Shown here: positions 7,780 through 15,735 of the stretch, piece after piece
Position numbering within the stretch: position 1 is the first letter of the stretch
Layout of the letters: each line of letters starts with the position of its first letter
Assembly (NCBI GenBank): GCA_944384725.1
Contig: CALWUJ010000014.1
Span: 1 to 44,096, forward strand
Source: an uncultured Agathobaculum sp.
GTDB taxonomy: Bacteria > Bacillota > Clostridia > Oscillospirales > Butyricicoccaceae
Direction of reading: 5' to 3'
Length of the DNA: 44,096 nucleotides
Notes under the pieces: model-generated
Told to the model about the DNA's origin: nothing
Databases searched by the model: none
What the model saw: the letters and a program-made list of their open reading frames with translations, nothing else
Program-made: the position numbers and the translations under genes

Positions 7780-10413
7780 TTATTTTGTATCGTACCAGCT
7801 GTGCCCCGCCTTGGCTTCCGCAACCAACGGCGCGTCCATGGTAAACGCCGCTTCCATTTCCTCACGTAGCAGCTGCATAGCAGCCTCCTGCTCGGATTTC
7901 GGCGCTTCCAGAATCAGTTCGTCGTGCACCTGCAAAATCAGGCGGCTTTCCAACCCCTCGCGCAGCAGACGGTCGCGCACGCGAATCATCGCAATTTTGA
8001 TGATATCCGCTGCCGTGCCCTGAATCGGCGTGTTCATCGCCACACGCTCGCCAAACGAGCGGATGTTGAAGTTGCGGCTTTGCAGCTCGGGCAGCGCACG
8101 ACGGCGGCCGAACAGCGTGGTCACATAGCCGTTTTCCTTGGCGCTCGCCTTGATGTCGTCCATATATTTGGCAACACCCGGATAGGTAGCCAAATAGGTG
8201 CGGATAAACTCGCCCGCCTCTTTTCGCGTCACGCCGATATCCTGCGCGAGCGAAAAATCCGAAATGCCGTATACGATACCGAAGTTGACCGCCTTGCACG
8301 AGGAGCGCATCTGCGGCGTGACCTCCTCAAGCGGCACATGATACACCTTGGCTGCGGTCGCAGCGTGAATGTCCTGCCCCGAGCGGAACGCTTCGATCAT
8401 ATGCGCATCCTGCGAGATATGCGCGAGCACACGCAGCTCGATCTGCGAATAGTCCGCGTCGATCAGAACATGGTCGTCATCCGGCGCGACGAACATGCGG
8501 CGCAGCTCACGCCCCAATTCGGTACGTACCGGAATATTCTGCAAATTGGGGTCGGTCGAGGACAAACGTCCGGTTGCCGTGACGGTCTGCTGGAAATGCG
8601 TGTGGATGCGGCCGTCCTTGGGGCTGATGACCTTGAGAAGCCCCTCGACATAGGTGCTCTTGAGCTTGCTCAACTGCCGGTACTCCAGAATGCGCGGCAC
8701 GATCGGGTGATCGTCCGCGATGCGCTCCAGCACCTCGACATTGGTCGAATATCCGGTTTTTGTCTTTTTCGGTGCAGGCAAGTGCAGCTTTTCAAACAGC
8801 ACCTCACCGAGCTGTTTGGGGCTGTTGATATTGAACTCGCCGTCCGCATCGTGATAGATCTGCTGGGTCAATTCTCGGATACGCGCATCCAGCATGTCCC
8901 CGAAAGCGCGCAGGGCATCCGGCTCAACCGCGCAGCCGAGCACCTCCATCTCCGCCAGCACACGCAGCAGCGGCAGCTCGACTTCATAATACAGCTTTCT
9001 CATGCCGAGTTGCTCGATCTGCTCCGCTGCCTCTGCATAAATCGCACGGATGGCCACCGCATGCTGCGCACAGGCCGCAGCGGTCGCGTCCTGCCCGCCG
9101 AGCGGCGAAACCGCCGACGGATCATCCAGATCGAGCGCCGGCAGTTCGGTATTGCAGTAAGCCAGCGCCACGCGCGGCAAATCATATCCCGATTGCGTCG
9201 GATCGAGCACATAGGCCGCGATGCAGGTGTCGAACCGAATGCCGTCCGGCGCAATACCGCGCGTCAGCAGCGCAGCCGCGATCGGCTTAGCATCATGCAG
9301 CACCAACTCGATCGAACCGTCGAACAGACGGCGCAGCAGATCATCCCACTCGTTTTCTGTGAAATCATCCGCAAACAGCACGGACGCTGTTTCTCCATCC
9401 AACAGGCAAGCCGCGCGCAGCGTCTCTCCCAGCACAGCAAACACGCGGTCGGTTGCGGTCAGCGCGTCAAGCAAGGCAAACGCTTCCGCTGCCTGCGTTA
9501 CACGCTGCACCTGCACTTCAGGCAGACGCGGTGCGGCTTGCTCGCCGCTCAAATTCAGCCGCTTGATAAAATTCTTAAATTCCAGCCGCGTCAGCAAATC
9601 ATATAGCGCTGCTTCGTCCGGCTTGGCTTCGGGCAGGTTTTCCACATCCAGCTCAAGCGGCGCGTTCCGGTCGATGGTCGCCAGCCAATAGCTGTCCCGT
9701 GCGGACTGCTCGCCCGCCTCCAGCTTGGTCCGTGCGCCTTTTTTGATGCGCGCATCGTCGAGATGCGCATATACGCCATCGAGCGAACCAAAGTCGTGCA
9801 GCAGCTGCATCGCGGTCTTTTCCCCAATGCCCGGCACACCCGGAATGTTATCCGACGAATCCCCCATCAGCGCTTTGAGGTCAATCAGATAAACAGGGTC
9901 AAAGCCGTATTTTTCGCGGAACTTCTCGGTATCATAGCTGTCATAGGTGGTCTGTCCCATCTTAGTCGTCACAAGCCGCACGGTCGTGCCGCCGCCGACC
10001 AGCTGCAAACTGTCGCGGTCGCCGGTCACAACGACGCACTGATCACCGTGTTCGTCCGCGCGGCGGCTGATCGTGCCGATCAGATCGTCCGCCTCGTAGC
10101 CGGGCAGCTCGCAGCGCGTCAGCCCCATCGCATCCAGCACGTCTTTCACCACAGGCAGCTGCGCCGCCAGTTCATCCGGCATGCCCTTGCGCGTAGCTTT
10201 ATAGGAATCAAACTTCAGGTGCCGGAAGGTTTTTTCCCGCACATCAAAGCAAACGACCGTGCGGTCGGGCTTTTCATCGTCCTGCAATTTGAACAGCGTG
10301 GCAAGGAAGCCATAAACCGCATTGGTCGGCAGTCCCTCGTGGTTGGAGAGCTGGCGCACGCCGTAAAATGCGCGGTTCAAAATGCTGTTGCCGTCGATCA
10401 CCATGATTTTCAT
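7780..10413 (-). CDS. polA: DNA polymerase I
   Basis: An 877-residue family A polymerase for Okazaki fragment maturation and gap filling. The N-terminal 5'-3' exonuclease domain (about 1-290) shows DGNSILNRAFYG, YEADDLIGT and GVPGIGEKTA. The polymerase domain has motif A DADYSQIELRVLAHIS, motif B with RSSCKAVNFGIVYG and motif C QVHDELILE. In the central 3'-5' exonuclease-like domain (about 300-470) the catalytic Asp-x-Glu is not present (FAVLGETL), so proofreading is probably lost, as in many Gram-positive enzymes. The ATG at 10413 has GGAGAA upstream; an earlier ATG has no such site. A TATAAT at 10460-10455 upstream lacks a good -35. Confidence 0.97.
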   Translation of the reverse strand: MKIMVIDGNSILNRAFYGVRQLSNHEGLPTNAVYGFLATLFKLQDDEKPDRTVVCFDVREKTFRHLKFDSYKATRKGMPDELAAQLPVVKDVLDAMGLTRCELPGYEADDLIGTISRRADEHGDQCVVVTGDRDSLQLVGGGTTVRLVTTKMGQTTYDSYDTEKFREKYGFDPVYLIDLKALMGDSSDNIPGVPGIGEKTAMQLLHDFGSLDGVYAHLDDARIKKGARTKLEAGEQSARDSYWLATIDRNAPLELDVENLPEAKPDEAALYDLLTRLEFKNFIKRLNLSGEQAAPRLPEVQVQRVTQAAEAFALLDALTATDRVFAVLGETLRAACLLDGETASVLFADDFTENEWDDLLRRLFDGSIELVLHDAKPIAAALLTRGIAPDGIRFDTCIAAYVLDPTQSGYDLPRVALAYCNTELPALDLDDPSAVSPLGGQDATAAACAQHAVAIRAIYAEAAEQIEQLGMRKLYYEVELPLLRVLAEMEVLGCAVEPDALRAFGDMLDARIRELTQQIYHDADGEFNINSPKQLGEVLFEKLHLPAPKKTKTGYSTNVEVLERIADDHPIVPRILEYRQLSKLKSTYVEGLLKVISPKDGRIHTHFQQTVTATGRLSSTDPNLQNIPVRTELGRELRRMFVAPDDDHVLIDADYSQIELRVLAHISQDAHMIEAFRSGQDIHAATAAKVYHVPLEEVTPQMRSSCKAVNFGIVYGISDFSLAQDIGVTRKEAGEFIRTYLATYPGVAKYMDDIKASAKENGYVTTLFGRRRALPELQSRNFNIRSFGERVAMNTPIQGTAADIIKIAMIRVRDRLLREGLESRLILQVHDELILEAPKSEQEAAMQLLREEMEAAFTMDAPLVAEAKAGHSWYDTK

Positions 10414-10493
10414 GCAATCATTCTCCATTTTTCTGCAAATTTCTGCTTAGATTTATTATATCCTATAACTGCGCATATTTCCAGACAAAATAA

Positions 10494-10518
10494 GGGACAG
10501 GGCTTTTCGCCCCGTCCC
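10494..10518 (-). terminator. Terminator after spo0A
   Basis: GGGACAGGGC and GCCCCGTCCC form a 10-pair stem with one mismatch; on the minus strand TTATTTTG follows. It separates spo0A from polA. Confidence 0.8.
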
Positions 10519-10533
10519 CTGTTCCTTGGTTGT

Positions 10534-11295
10534 TTACGCGCCGAACCGCATTTGCAGCCGCAGCCGGTCGGCAATCATCGAAATGAATTCGGAATTGGTT
10601 GGTTTTCCCTTGACGCCCGAGACCGTATAACCGAAATAGCTTTGCAGCGTTTCGATATCGCCGCGGTCCCACGCCACTTCAATGGCATGTCGGATGGCTC
10701 GTTCCACACGCGAAGAAGTGGTTTTGAATTTTTTAGCGATCGAGGGATACAGTACCTTGGTGATTGCGCTCACTGCTTCCATATCATTGACCGCCATCAT
10801 GATCGCTTCCCGCAGATACTGGTAGCCCTTGATATGCGCCGGCACGCCAACCTGATGGATCACCTCAGTCACGCGCACCTCGAGCGCTTTCCCTTCCCCC
10901 GACGGGGCTTCCTCCTGTTTTCCCGCTCGCCACAGGCGAATGCGTTCACACACCCGCTCGGCTTCCATCGGCTTACGCAGAAACATATCCACGCCCAGTG
11001 CGGTGCATTCTGCGCCAGCCTGCGGGCTGGCAAAGGCGGAAAGCACCACCACCGCCGTTTTGTTCTGTTCCTGGCTGCGCATCTGGCTGATGACCGAAAT
11101 GCCGTCCATCACCGGCAGCACCAAATCGATGATGAGCAGATCCGGCCGCAGTTCCTGCATTGCTGCCAGAGCCTTTCCGCCATCCTCTGCCATTCCAACC
11201 AATTCCATGTCGTCGGCTTTTTCCAGCGCCGCTGCCATGCGTGCGCAAAATTCGCTGTCGTCGTCCGCGAGCAATACCCGGATTTTCTGTTCCAT
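10534..11295 (-). CDS. spo0A: Sporulation master response regulator Spo0A
   Basis: A 253-residue response regulator that commits the cell to sporulation when phosphorylated. The receiver domain (1-120) has Asp11/Asp12 and phospho-acceptor Asp57 (LLIIDLVLP). The C-terminal sigma-A-type DNA-binding domain contains [13 protein letters not shown], the recognition helix region [17 protein letters not shown] and KPTNSEFI, all near-invariant in Spo0A. A linker with Gln, Glu, Ser and Gly separates the domains. spoIVB precedes it, the usual order. A sigma-A-like promoter and three phased 0A boxes upstream indicate autoregulation. The ribosome binding site is weak (GGAAAG, rather distant). Confidence 0.98.
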   Translation of the reverse strand: MEQKIRVLLADDDSEFCARMAAALEKADDMELVGMAEDGGKALAAMQELRPDLLIIDLVLPVMDGISVISQMRSQEQNKTAVVVLSAFASPQAGAECTALGVDMFLRKPMEAERVCERIRLWRAGKQEEAPSGEGKALEVRVTEVIHQVGVPAHIKGYQYLREAIMMAVNDMEAVSAITKVLYPSIAKKFKTTSSRVERAIRHAIEVAWDRGDIETLQSYFGYTVSGVKGKPTNSEFISMIADRLRLQMRFGA

Positions 11296-11346
11296 GATGT
11301 CTATACCAGCTTTCCGAAAAATTAGTCGTCTCTCTTTCTTGTCACT

Positions 11347-11375
11347 AATTTACCATATAATGCCAAATAGTGCAA
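11347..11375 (-). promoter_or_regulatory. spo0A promoter
   Basis: Minus-strand TTGCAC (11375-11370), 17-base spacer and TAAATT (11352-11347), 52 bases before the start codon. A sigma-H type element was looked for and none was convincing. Confidence 0.6.
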
Positions 11376-11405
11376 GGAAAATATCGAAATCCGGAACATA
11401 TTTTG

Positions 11406-11434
11406 TTCGACAGCATTCGACAAAATTCGACAAA
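11406..11434 (-). promoter_or_regulatory. Three phased 0A boxes upstream of spo0A
   Basis: On the minus strand TTTGTCGAA (11434-11426), TTTGTCGAA (11424-11416) and GCTGTCGAA (11414-11406) repeat with an exact 10-base period, so all face the same side of the helix. TTTGTCRAA is the known Spo0A-binding consensus. They end about 31 bases upstream of the -35. Confidence 0.88.
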
Positions 11435-11450
11435 TTCCCTTTTTTTCTGA

Positions 11451-12464
11451 TTAGTTTTCCATTTCCTCAATCATGCGTTCAATGCCGATCGCATAGCCGC
11501 AGGTCGGGTCATTGACCAGTACATGCGTCACCGCACCGATCAGTTTGCCGTTTTGCAGAACAGGCGAACCGGACATGCCCTGCACGATACCACCCGTCTT
11601 TTCAATCAGTTCCGGATCGGTCACGCGCAGCATCATACCGCGCCCATACTCATCGTCCTCCGGATAAATCTTTTCCACCTGCACAGAATACTTTTCGACC
11701 GTGTCGCCTTCCACATTGGTCAGGATTTCCGCTTCTCCCACCTCGATTTCATCCGCCGAAGCGACCGGAACGGATTCCAGCGACGAATAGATCGAGCTGT
11801 CGGTCAGTGTGCCGAAAATACCGCTTTCTGTGTTTTCGTCTACGGTACCAATTGCATTGTCCGAGTCAAACTCACCCTGCAATGCACCCGGTTCACCAAC
11901 CTCGCCGCGCTGCACCGAACCGACCGACGATTCGATCAGACTGCCGTCCCGCAGCGGGATCAGCACACCGGTTTCGTTGTCACAGATACCATGTCCGAGC
12001 GAACCGTATGCGCCGGTTTCGGGATCGACATAGGTCAGCGTACCGATACCGGCCATGCCATCACGCGCGAGCACACCGATGCGGTATACACCGTCCTCAT
12101 CCGCGCGCGGCGTCACGGTCACGGTACGGCTGCTACCGTCACTTTCGAGCTTCAGCTCCACCGGTTGCCCACCGGAAAGCGCGATCTGTTTTTGCAGATC
12201 ATCGTTGGCGCTGATTTGCGCTCCGTTGGCCCCTACGATCAGATCTCCCTCCTGCACACCTGCCTCCCGCGCAGGGCAGACCGCGCCGTCCGCTGTCTGC
12301 ACATCATCCAGCCGCACGACCAGCACGCCTTCGGCGCTCATCTGAATGCCGACCGTGTGGCCGATTGGGATAAGGGAGGAAATCTCGGCCGCCTGCGCGG
12401 AAACCAGCATCGCAAGGGTCAAAATCAGGGAAACTGCGATTTTTCTTGCATTTTTTTGCTGCAT
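11451..12464 (-). CDS. spoIVB: SpoIVB-type serine peptidase
   Basis: In Bacillus this peptidase is secreted from the forespore and triggers sigma-K activation by cleaving SpoIVFA. The 337-residue product has a signal/anchor helix (about 8-26, ending AQAA), a PDZ domain (about 35-120) and an S55 peptidase domain. Candidate triad residues are His158 (SLGHGI), Ser298 in GMSGSP and Asp320 (VLVNDPT). The length is shorter than the Bacillus protein, mainly at the N-terminus. AGGTGA precedes the ATG. It lies directly upstream of spo0A, a gene order common in spore formers. Confidence 0.95.
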   Translation of the reverse strand: MQQKNARKIAVSLILTLAMLVSAQAAEISSLIPIGHTVGIQMSAEGVLVVRLDDVQTADGAVCPAREAGVQEGDLIVGANGAQISANDDLQKQIALSGGQPVELKLESDGSSRTVTVTPRADEDGVYRIGVLARDGMAGIGTLTYVDPETGAYGSLGHGICDNETGVLIPLRDGSLIESSVGSVQRGEVGEPGALQGEFDSDNAIGTVDENTESGIFGTLTDSSIYSSLESVPVASADEIEVGEAEILTNVEGDTVEKYSVQVEKIYPEDDEYGRGMMLRVTDPELIEKTGGIVQGMSGSPVLQNGKLIGAVTHVLVNDPTCGYAIGIERMIEEMEN

Positions 12465-12595
12465 TTTTTCACCTCCGCGTTTACTATGCCACGGATGCAG
12501 CGCAAAAACGCCTGTGAACCTTTGCTATTCCCACACGTTTTTTGGCTGCGCGAAAAGACTTTGGTGGTGGAAAGTTTTTCTCCTGTGCAAAAACA

Positions 12596-12628
12596 GCGGT
12601 TTCCCCGCACTTCTGTGGTCGAAACCGC
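12596..12628 (-). terminator. Hairpin downstream of the P1 peptidase gene (second of two)
   Basis: GCGGTTTC (12596-12603) pairs with GAAACCGC (12621-12628) across a 17-base loop; the minus strand continues TGTTTTTGC. It lies 48 bases beyond the first terminator and could act as a back-up. The rest of 12465-12728 shows no gene. Confidence 0.5.
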
Positions 12629-12675
12629 CGTTTAATGAAAAAATTACCAAAGAATTGACTTGCAGATAACGAAAA

Positions 12676-12713
12676 ACAGCGGCTTGTCCCAGTCAAACCG
12701 GACAAACCGCTGT
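12676..12713 (-). terminator. Terminator after the P1 peptidase gene
   Basis: ACAGCGG (12676-12682) pairs with CCGCTGT (12707-12713) and an inner TTGTCC pairs with GGACAA; the minus strand follows with TTTTTCG. Confidence 0.85.
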
Positions 12714-12728
12714 CTTTTTATCTTTTGC

Positions 12729-13715
12729 TCAAACCGTGCCGAGCGTCTGCGCGCAAGGCAGACCAAATCCGTCGCGCGCCGCGCGTACGCCGCAGCCGAT
12801 CGCCTTAGCCATGACATAAGACGCAAGCGTGCCGACCGCATTGAGGTCAGCCTGCTCGTGACCGACCGAGCACGCGTAAATCGAGTCGCCGTCCGCCGTG
12901 GTATGCACCGGACGGATCGCGCGCGCGAAGCCGTTGTGCGCCATCGAAGCCACGCGCGTCAATTCCGCTTTGCTGAACGCCGCATTGGTCACAATCGCAC
13001 CGATTGTCGTATTGGTCGCGGTCTTTTTGTTGGCGGAAAACGGATTGCGCGCCGTTTCGATGCCCGCATACATCTGCTCCTCGGTCAAACGCAAGCCGCG
13101 CCCATCCTCGGTGCGCAGACCCGCGATCTGGCGGCCGGTGTCCACATCAAAAATATCGCCCAGTGCGTTGACCACCACAATCGCCCCTACGCGAATCGCG
13201 CCCGCCTGCACGGCGTACGCGCCAATGCCGCTTTTCATTGCATACGGCGCGCCGCAGAACTTTCCGACCGTTGCGCCCATGCCGCCGCCCACGCAGCCGA
13301 GCTGCAACTCCGTGCGCGAAGCCTGCTCGCATGCACGGTACGCCATCGCACCGTCCGGCCGCACGCTTTTATCGCCAACCGCAAGGTCGAAAATGCAAGA
13401 CTGCGCCACCAGCGGCACAGGCGTGATGCCCGTATCAAAGCCGATGCCCCGCTCTTCCAGAAAACGCATCACACCGCCCGCAGCATCCAGCCCGAAAGCC
13501 GATCCGCCCGAAAGCACCAGCGCGTGCAGTCCTGCCGCATCCGCTACCGGCGCGAGCAGCGGCGTTTCGCGGCTGGCAGGGCCGCCGCCGCGAATATCCA
13601 CACCTGTCGGCGCACACTCATCAAACAGCAGTACGGTCACGCCCGTTCCGGCGGCTTCATCCTGTGCCTGACCGACCTGAAACCCGCCGACCTGCATAAA
13701 ATCTATCTGTTGCAT
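12729..13715 (-). CDS. P1 family peptidase (DmpA/L-aminopeptidase type)
   Basis: A 328-residue member of the DmpA-type N-terminal nucleophile aminopeptidases, which self-cleave to expose a Ser or Thr. The probable cleavage region is TNTTIGAIVTNA (about 234-245), with Thr in place of Ser as in many bacterial homologues. Glycine-rich GGSAFGLDAAGGVM and the C-terminal GDSIYACSVG also match the family. The substrate is unknown; known members release D- or beta-amino acids or L-amino acids from small peptides. The start at 13715 has AGGAGG six bases upstream. A strong terminator lies immediately before that site. Confidence 0.9.
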   Translation of the reverse strand: MQQIDFMQVGGFQVGQAQDEAAGTGVTVLLFDECAPTGVDIRGGGPASRETPLLAPVADAAGLHALVLSGGSAFGLDAAGGVMRFLEERGIGFDTGITPVPLVAQSCIFDLAVGDKSVRPDGAMAYRACEQASRTELQLGCVGGGMGATVGKFCGAPYAMKSGIGAYAVQAGAIRVGAIVVVNALGDIFDVDTGRQIAGLRTEDGRGLRLTEEQMYAGIETARNPFSANKKTATNTTIGAIVTNAAFSKAELTRVASMAHNGFARAIRPVHTTADGDSIYACSVGHEQADLNAVGTLASYVMAKAIGCGVRAARDGFGLPCAQTLGTV

Positions 13716-13730
13716 ATCGTTCCTCCTGTG

Positions 13731-13760
13731 AAAAAAAGCTGCAAAAATGCAGCTTTTTTC
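13731..13760 (-). terminator. Terminator between the ECF gene and the P1 peptidase
   Basis: AAAAAAGCTGC and GCAGCTTTTTT pair with a short AAAAAT loop; on the minus strand a run of seven T leads directly into the AGGAGG of the peptidase gene. Confidence 0.9.
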
Positions 13761-13776
13761 TATATTTGATCTTTCG

Positions 13777-14436
13777 TCAGGCTGCACCCTGCTGCGCACT
13801 TTTCGCACCACGGCGGCCAAAAATACCAATCAGCACCTTGCCGACCGCCAGCGTCAGCACCGCAGCGATCAGTGCTTCGGGCACACCGTTGATGCACACA
13901 ACGCCCATAATGACTTTGAGCAGCAGGTCAAAGCTCTGTCCGCCCGCCGCCGCATACTGCTCGCCAAACAGCAGGTAAATCAGACCCATTACGCCGATGG
14001 TGTTGACCATCGAGCCAATGAAACCTGCCACCGGCAGCGCGACCGCCTGCCTTCCATGCGAAACGCGCATAATGAACTGGAATGCCAGTCCTGCGATCAC
14101 GCCGATCAGCACGCGCGGCACGATCGCCACAATCAGGCTGGTCCAGTTGCCGGAAAACTCCGGACTGAAACTATAAAACGGGGTGAACACAAACGAGGTC
14201 AGGTTTGGTGTAACCGTCGCACGGATGACGCTCGTCACGCCGAACACCGCGCCCAGAACGCCGCCCATCTTCGGACCCAGCAGGCACGCGCCCAGAATGA
14301 CCGGGATGTGCATGGTGGTCGCGTTCATAAAGCCGAGCGGTATGTAGCCCAGCGGCGTAAACGCCAGCACCAGTTCGAGCGCTACCAACAGCGCCATTTG
14401 CGCCAGCAGCCTTACGTCTGTCTTTTTTTGATTCAT
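13777..14436 (-). CDS. ECF transporter S component, probably for pantothenate
   Basis: A 219-residue hydrophobic protein with about six membrane segments. The N-terminal pattern LLVALELVLAFTPLGYIPLGF followed by MHIPVILGACLLGPKMGG is typical of ECF substrate-binding S components, which work with a shared EcfT/EcfA1/EcfA2 energizing module encoded elsewhere. The assignment to pantothenate rests on its position directly behind a CoaX-like gene and is inference; other vitamins are possible. AGGAGG lies ten bases before the ATG. A GC-rich hairpin without a T-run precedes it in the 66-base gap. A terminator follows. Confidence 0.8.
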   Translation of the reverse strand: MNQKKTDVRLLAQMALLVALELVLAFTPLGYIPLGFMNATTMHIPVILGACLLGPKMGGVLGAVFGVTSVIRATVTPNLTSFVFTPFYSFSPEFSGNWTSLIVAIVPRVLIGVIAGLAFQFIMRVSHGRQAVALPVAGFIGSMVNTIGVMGLIYLLFGEQYAAAGGQSFDLLLKVIMGVVCINGVPEALIAAVLTLAVGKVLIGIFGRRGAKSAQQGAA

Positions 14437-14503
14437 ATTCTGTTTTCCTCCTGCTCCCGTCCCGCCCTTCTCGTCGGGTACAGGGCTTATTCGGTCAATA
14501 CGC

Positions 14504-15274
14504 TCAGGAACGGTTGCGTTTCCAGATCAGATGCAGTCCATCCAGCAATAGGTTTTTGTCATACTCGCACGGCACATGCAAATAGGGCAGCACCAACGGC
14601 GCACAATCACCCGTGACGACCACATGCGGGGTCTGTCCGAGCGCATCCGCAAACCGCGTAACCATGCCGTCCACCATAGTAGCCGCACCGAAAACTGCGC
14701 CCACACGCATCGCGTCGACTGTGTTGCGTGCCAAAACGCTCTCGTTTTTGGCTTCTAGCGCCACCGATGGCAGCTGTGCCGCCTGCTCACGCAAAGCCTC
14801 CACACTCAGCCGCACGCCCGCGGTGATTGCCGAACCGACCAGCGCACCCGCTGCATCGAGCACGGTAAAGGTCGTTGCCGTACCCAGACACACTACCACA
14901 CAGGGCAGCTTTCCCTTCGCACGCGCAGCCACCGCACCCGCCACACGATCCGAACCAACCTGCCGCGGCTGTTCCGAACGGATGTTGAGGCCGGTTTTCA
15001 CCCCGCTGGATACCTCGATCACATCGGTGACACCCAGCAGACGCAACGCATCCTCCAGCACGGACACCATACCCGGCACAACGGAGCTGAGCACCGCGCC
15101 GCGAATGCATCCGGTCGGCACGCCATACAGGTCAAAGACCTGCCGCAGTTTGCAGGCGTAATCATCCCCGGTCTGCTTGGGCTCAGTCGCGATGGAAGCG
15201 GCAAAAATCTGCGCGTCTTCCTCATAACCGCCCAGCAAAACGTGGCTGTTTCCTGCGTTCACTGCGATCAGCAT
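14504..15274 (-). CDS. Divergent CoaX-like protein (type III pantothenate kinase fold, altered active site)
   Basis: A 256-residue member of the ASKHA-fold CoaX family. Compared with the intact CoaX at 21729-22571, with which it keeps register for the first 130 residues, Asp6 of the DVGNT phosphate motif is Asn (NAGNSH), the Asp of DIGTATTF is Cys129 (CLGTATTF), the PG of the IFPG loop is AG, and the ATGG motif is TGDC. Only Asp109 (GSDR) of the three conserved aspartates remains. Catalysis is therefore doubtful; it may bind pantothenate or a nucleotide as a sensor or act on another substrate. AGGAAG precedes the ATG. It has its own promoter and is co-transcribed with the ECF S component. Confidence 0.85.
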   Translation of the reverse strand: MLIAVNAGNSHVLLGGYEEDAQIFAASIATEPKQTGDDYACKLRQVFDLYGVPTGCIRGAVLSSVVPGMVSVLEDALRLLGVTDVIEVSSGVKTGLNIRSEQPRQVGSDRVAGAVAARAKGKLPCVVVCLGTATTFTVLDAAGALVGSAITAGVRLSVEALREQAAQLPSVALEAKNESVLARNTVDAMRVGAVFGAATMVDGMVTRFADALGQTPHVVVTGDCAPLVLPYLHVPCEYDKNLLLDGLHLIWKRNRS

Positions 15275-15308
15275 GGCGTTTCTTCCTTTCCGGCGTATTG
15301 CCACCGCT

Positions 15309-15337
15309 ATTATACGCCCCTGACGCCCGCTTGGCAA
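15309..15337 (-). promoter_or_regulatory. Promoter of the CoaX-like/ECF unit
   Basis: Minus-strand TTGCCA (15337-15332), 17-base spacer and perfect TATAAT (15314-15309), 35 bases before the CoaX-like start codon. Confidence 0.8.
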
Positions 15338-15341
15338 GCAT

Positions 15342-15695
15342 TTATTTAGGCAGCATGACCGGTGCGGCAAGCAACGTCCAGAGCGCCGCGTACTTGGGAC
15401 AGATCTGCCCCTGAATATTGCCTTTTTCCTGTGAATAGTCCCATACATCCATATGATAGACACGGTTGACCGTGCAGCCGACCACAAATTCCGCCGCCGT
15501 GATGCATGCCGCGCCGCACAGACAGCGCGCAAGCGGCTTTTCCTCACGCACATGGCCGCGCAGCCGGTGCAGCCCGACGAGCACCGCGCCGCCGGTCAGC
15601 GCCATCGTCCAGTGGGTATAGCCGCGCCAAAGGATCTCGATGAGCGAATATCCGCCCGCTCCCAACAAAAAAAGTCCCGCTGTTTGTCCTTTCAT
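15342..15695 (-). CDS. Small CmpB-like membrane protein (putative ABC-transporter type IV family)
   Basis: A 117-residue membrane protein with about three hydrophobic segments. The pattern ending in WDYSQEKGNIQGQICPKYAALW resembles the family annotated as putative ABC transporter permease (CmpB/DUF1113), whose real role is unsettled. It is shorter than the relative at 16213-16761. The ATG at 15695 has weak GGTGAT upstream; a GTG just before it is an alternative. It lies 40 bases behind the deoxyribosyltransferase gene. Function unknown. Confidence 0.65.
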   Translation of the reverse strand: MKGQTAGLFLLGAGGYSLIEILWRGYTHWTMALTGGAVLVGLHRLRGHVREEKPLARCLCGAACITAAEFVVGCTVNRVYHMDVWDYSQEKGNIQGQICPKYAALWTLLAAPVMLPK

Positions 15696-15735
15696 CACAA
15701 ATCACCGGAACTTATTTTGCCTGTTTTGTCTTTTT

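Noticed and set aside
7924-9606. A 560-residue open frame on the plus strand opposite polA
   Set aside because: Antisense shadow of polA, whose motifs are complete; no promoter or binding site precedes it.
12482-12488. CATAGTA on the minus strand before spoIVB as a sigma-G -10
   Set aside because: No matching -35 at 17-18 bases, and the start site would fall inside the ribosome binding site.
14437-14503. GC-rich hairpin before the ECF gene as a vitamin riboswitch
   Set aside because: The gap is only 66 bases, too short for known vitamin riboswitches, and no conserved core is visible.
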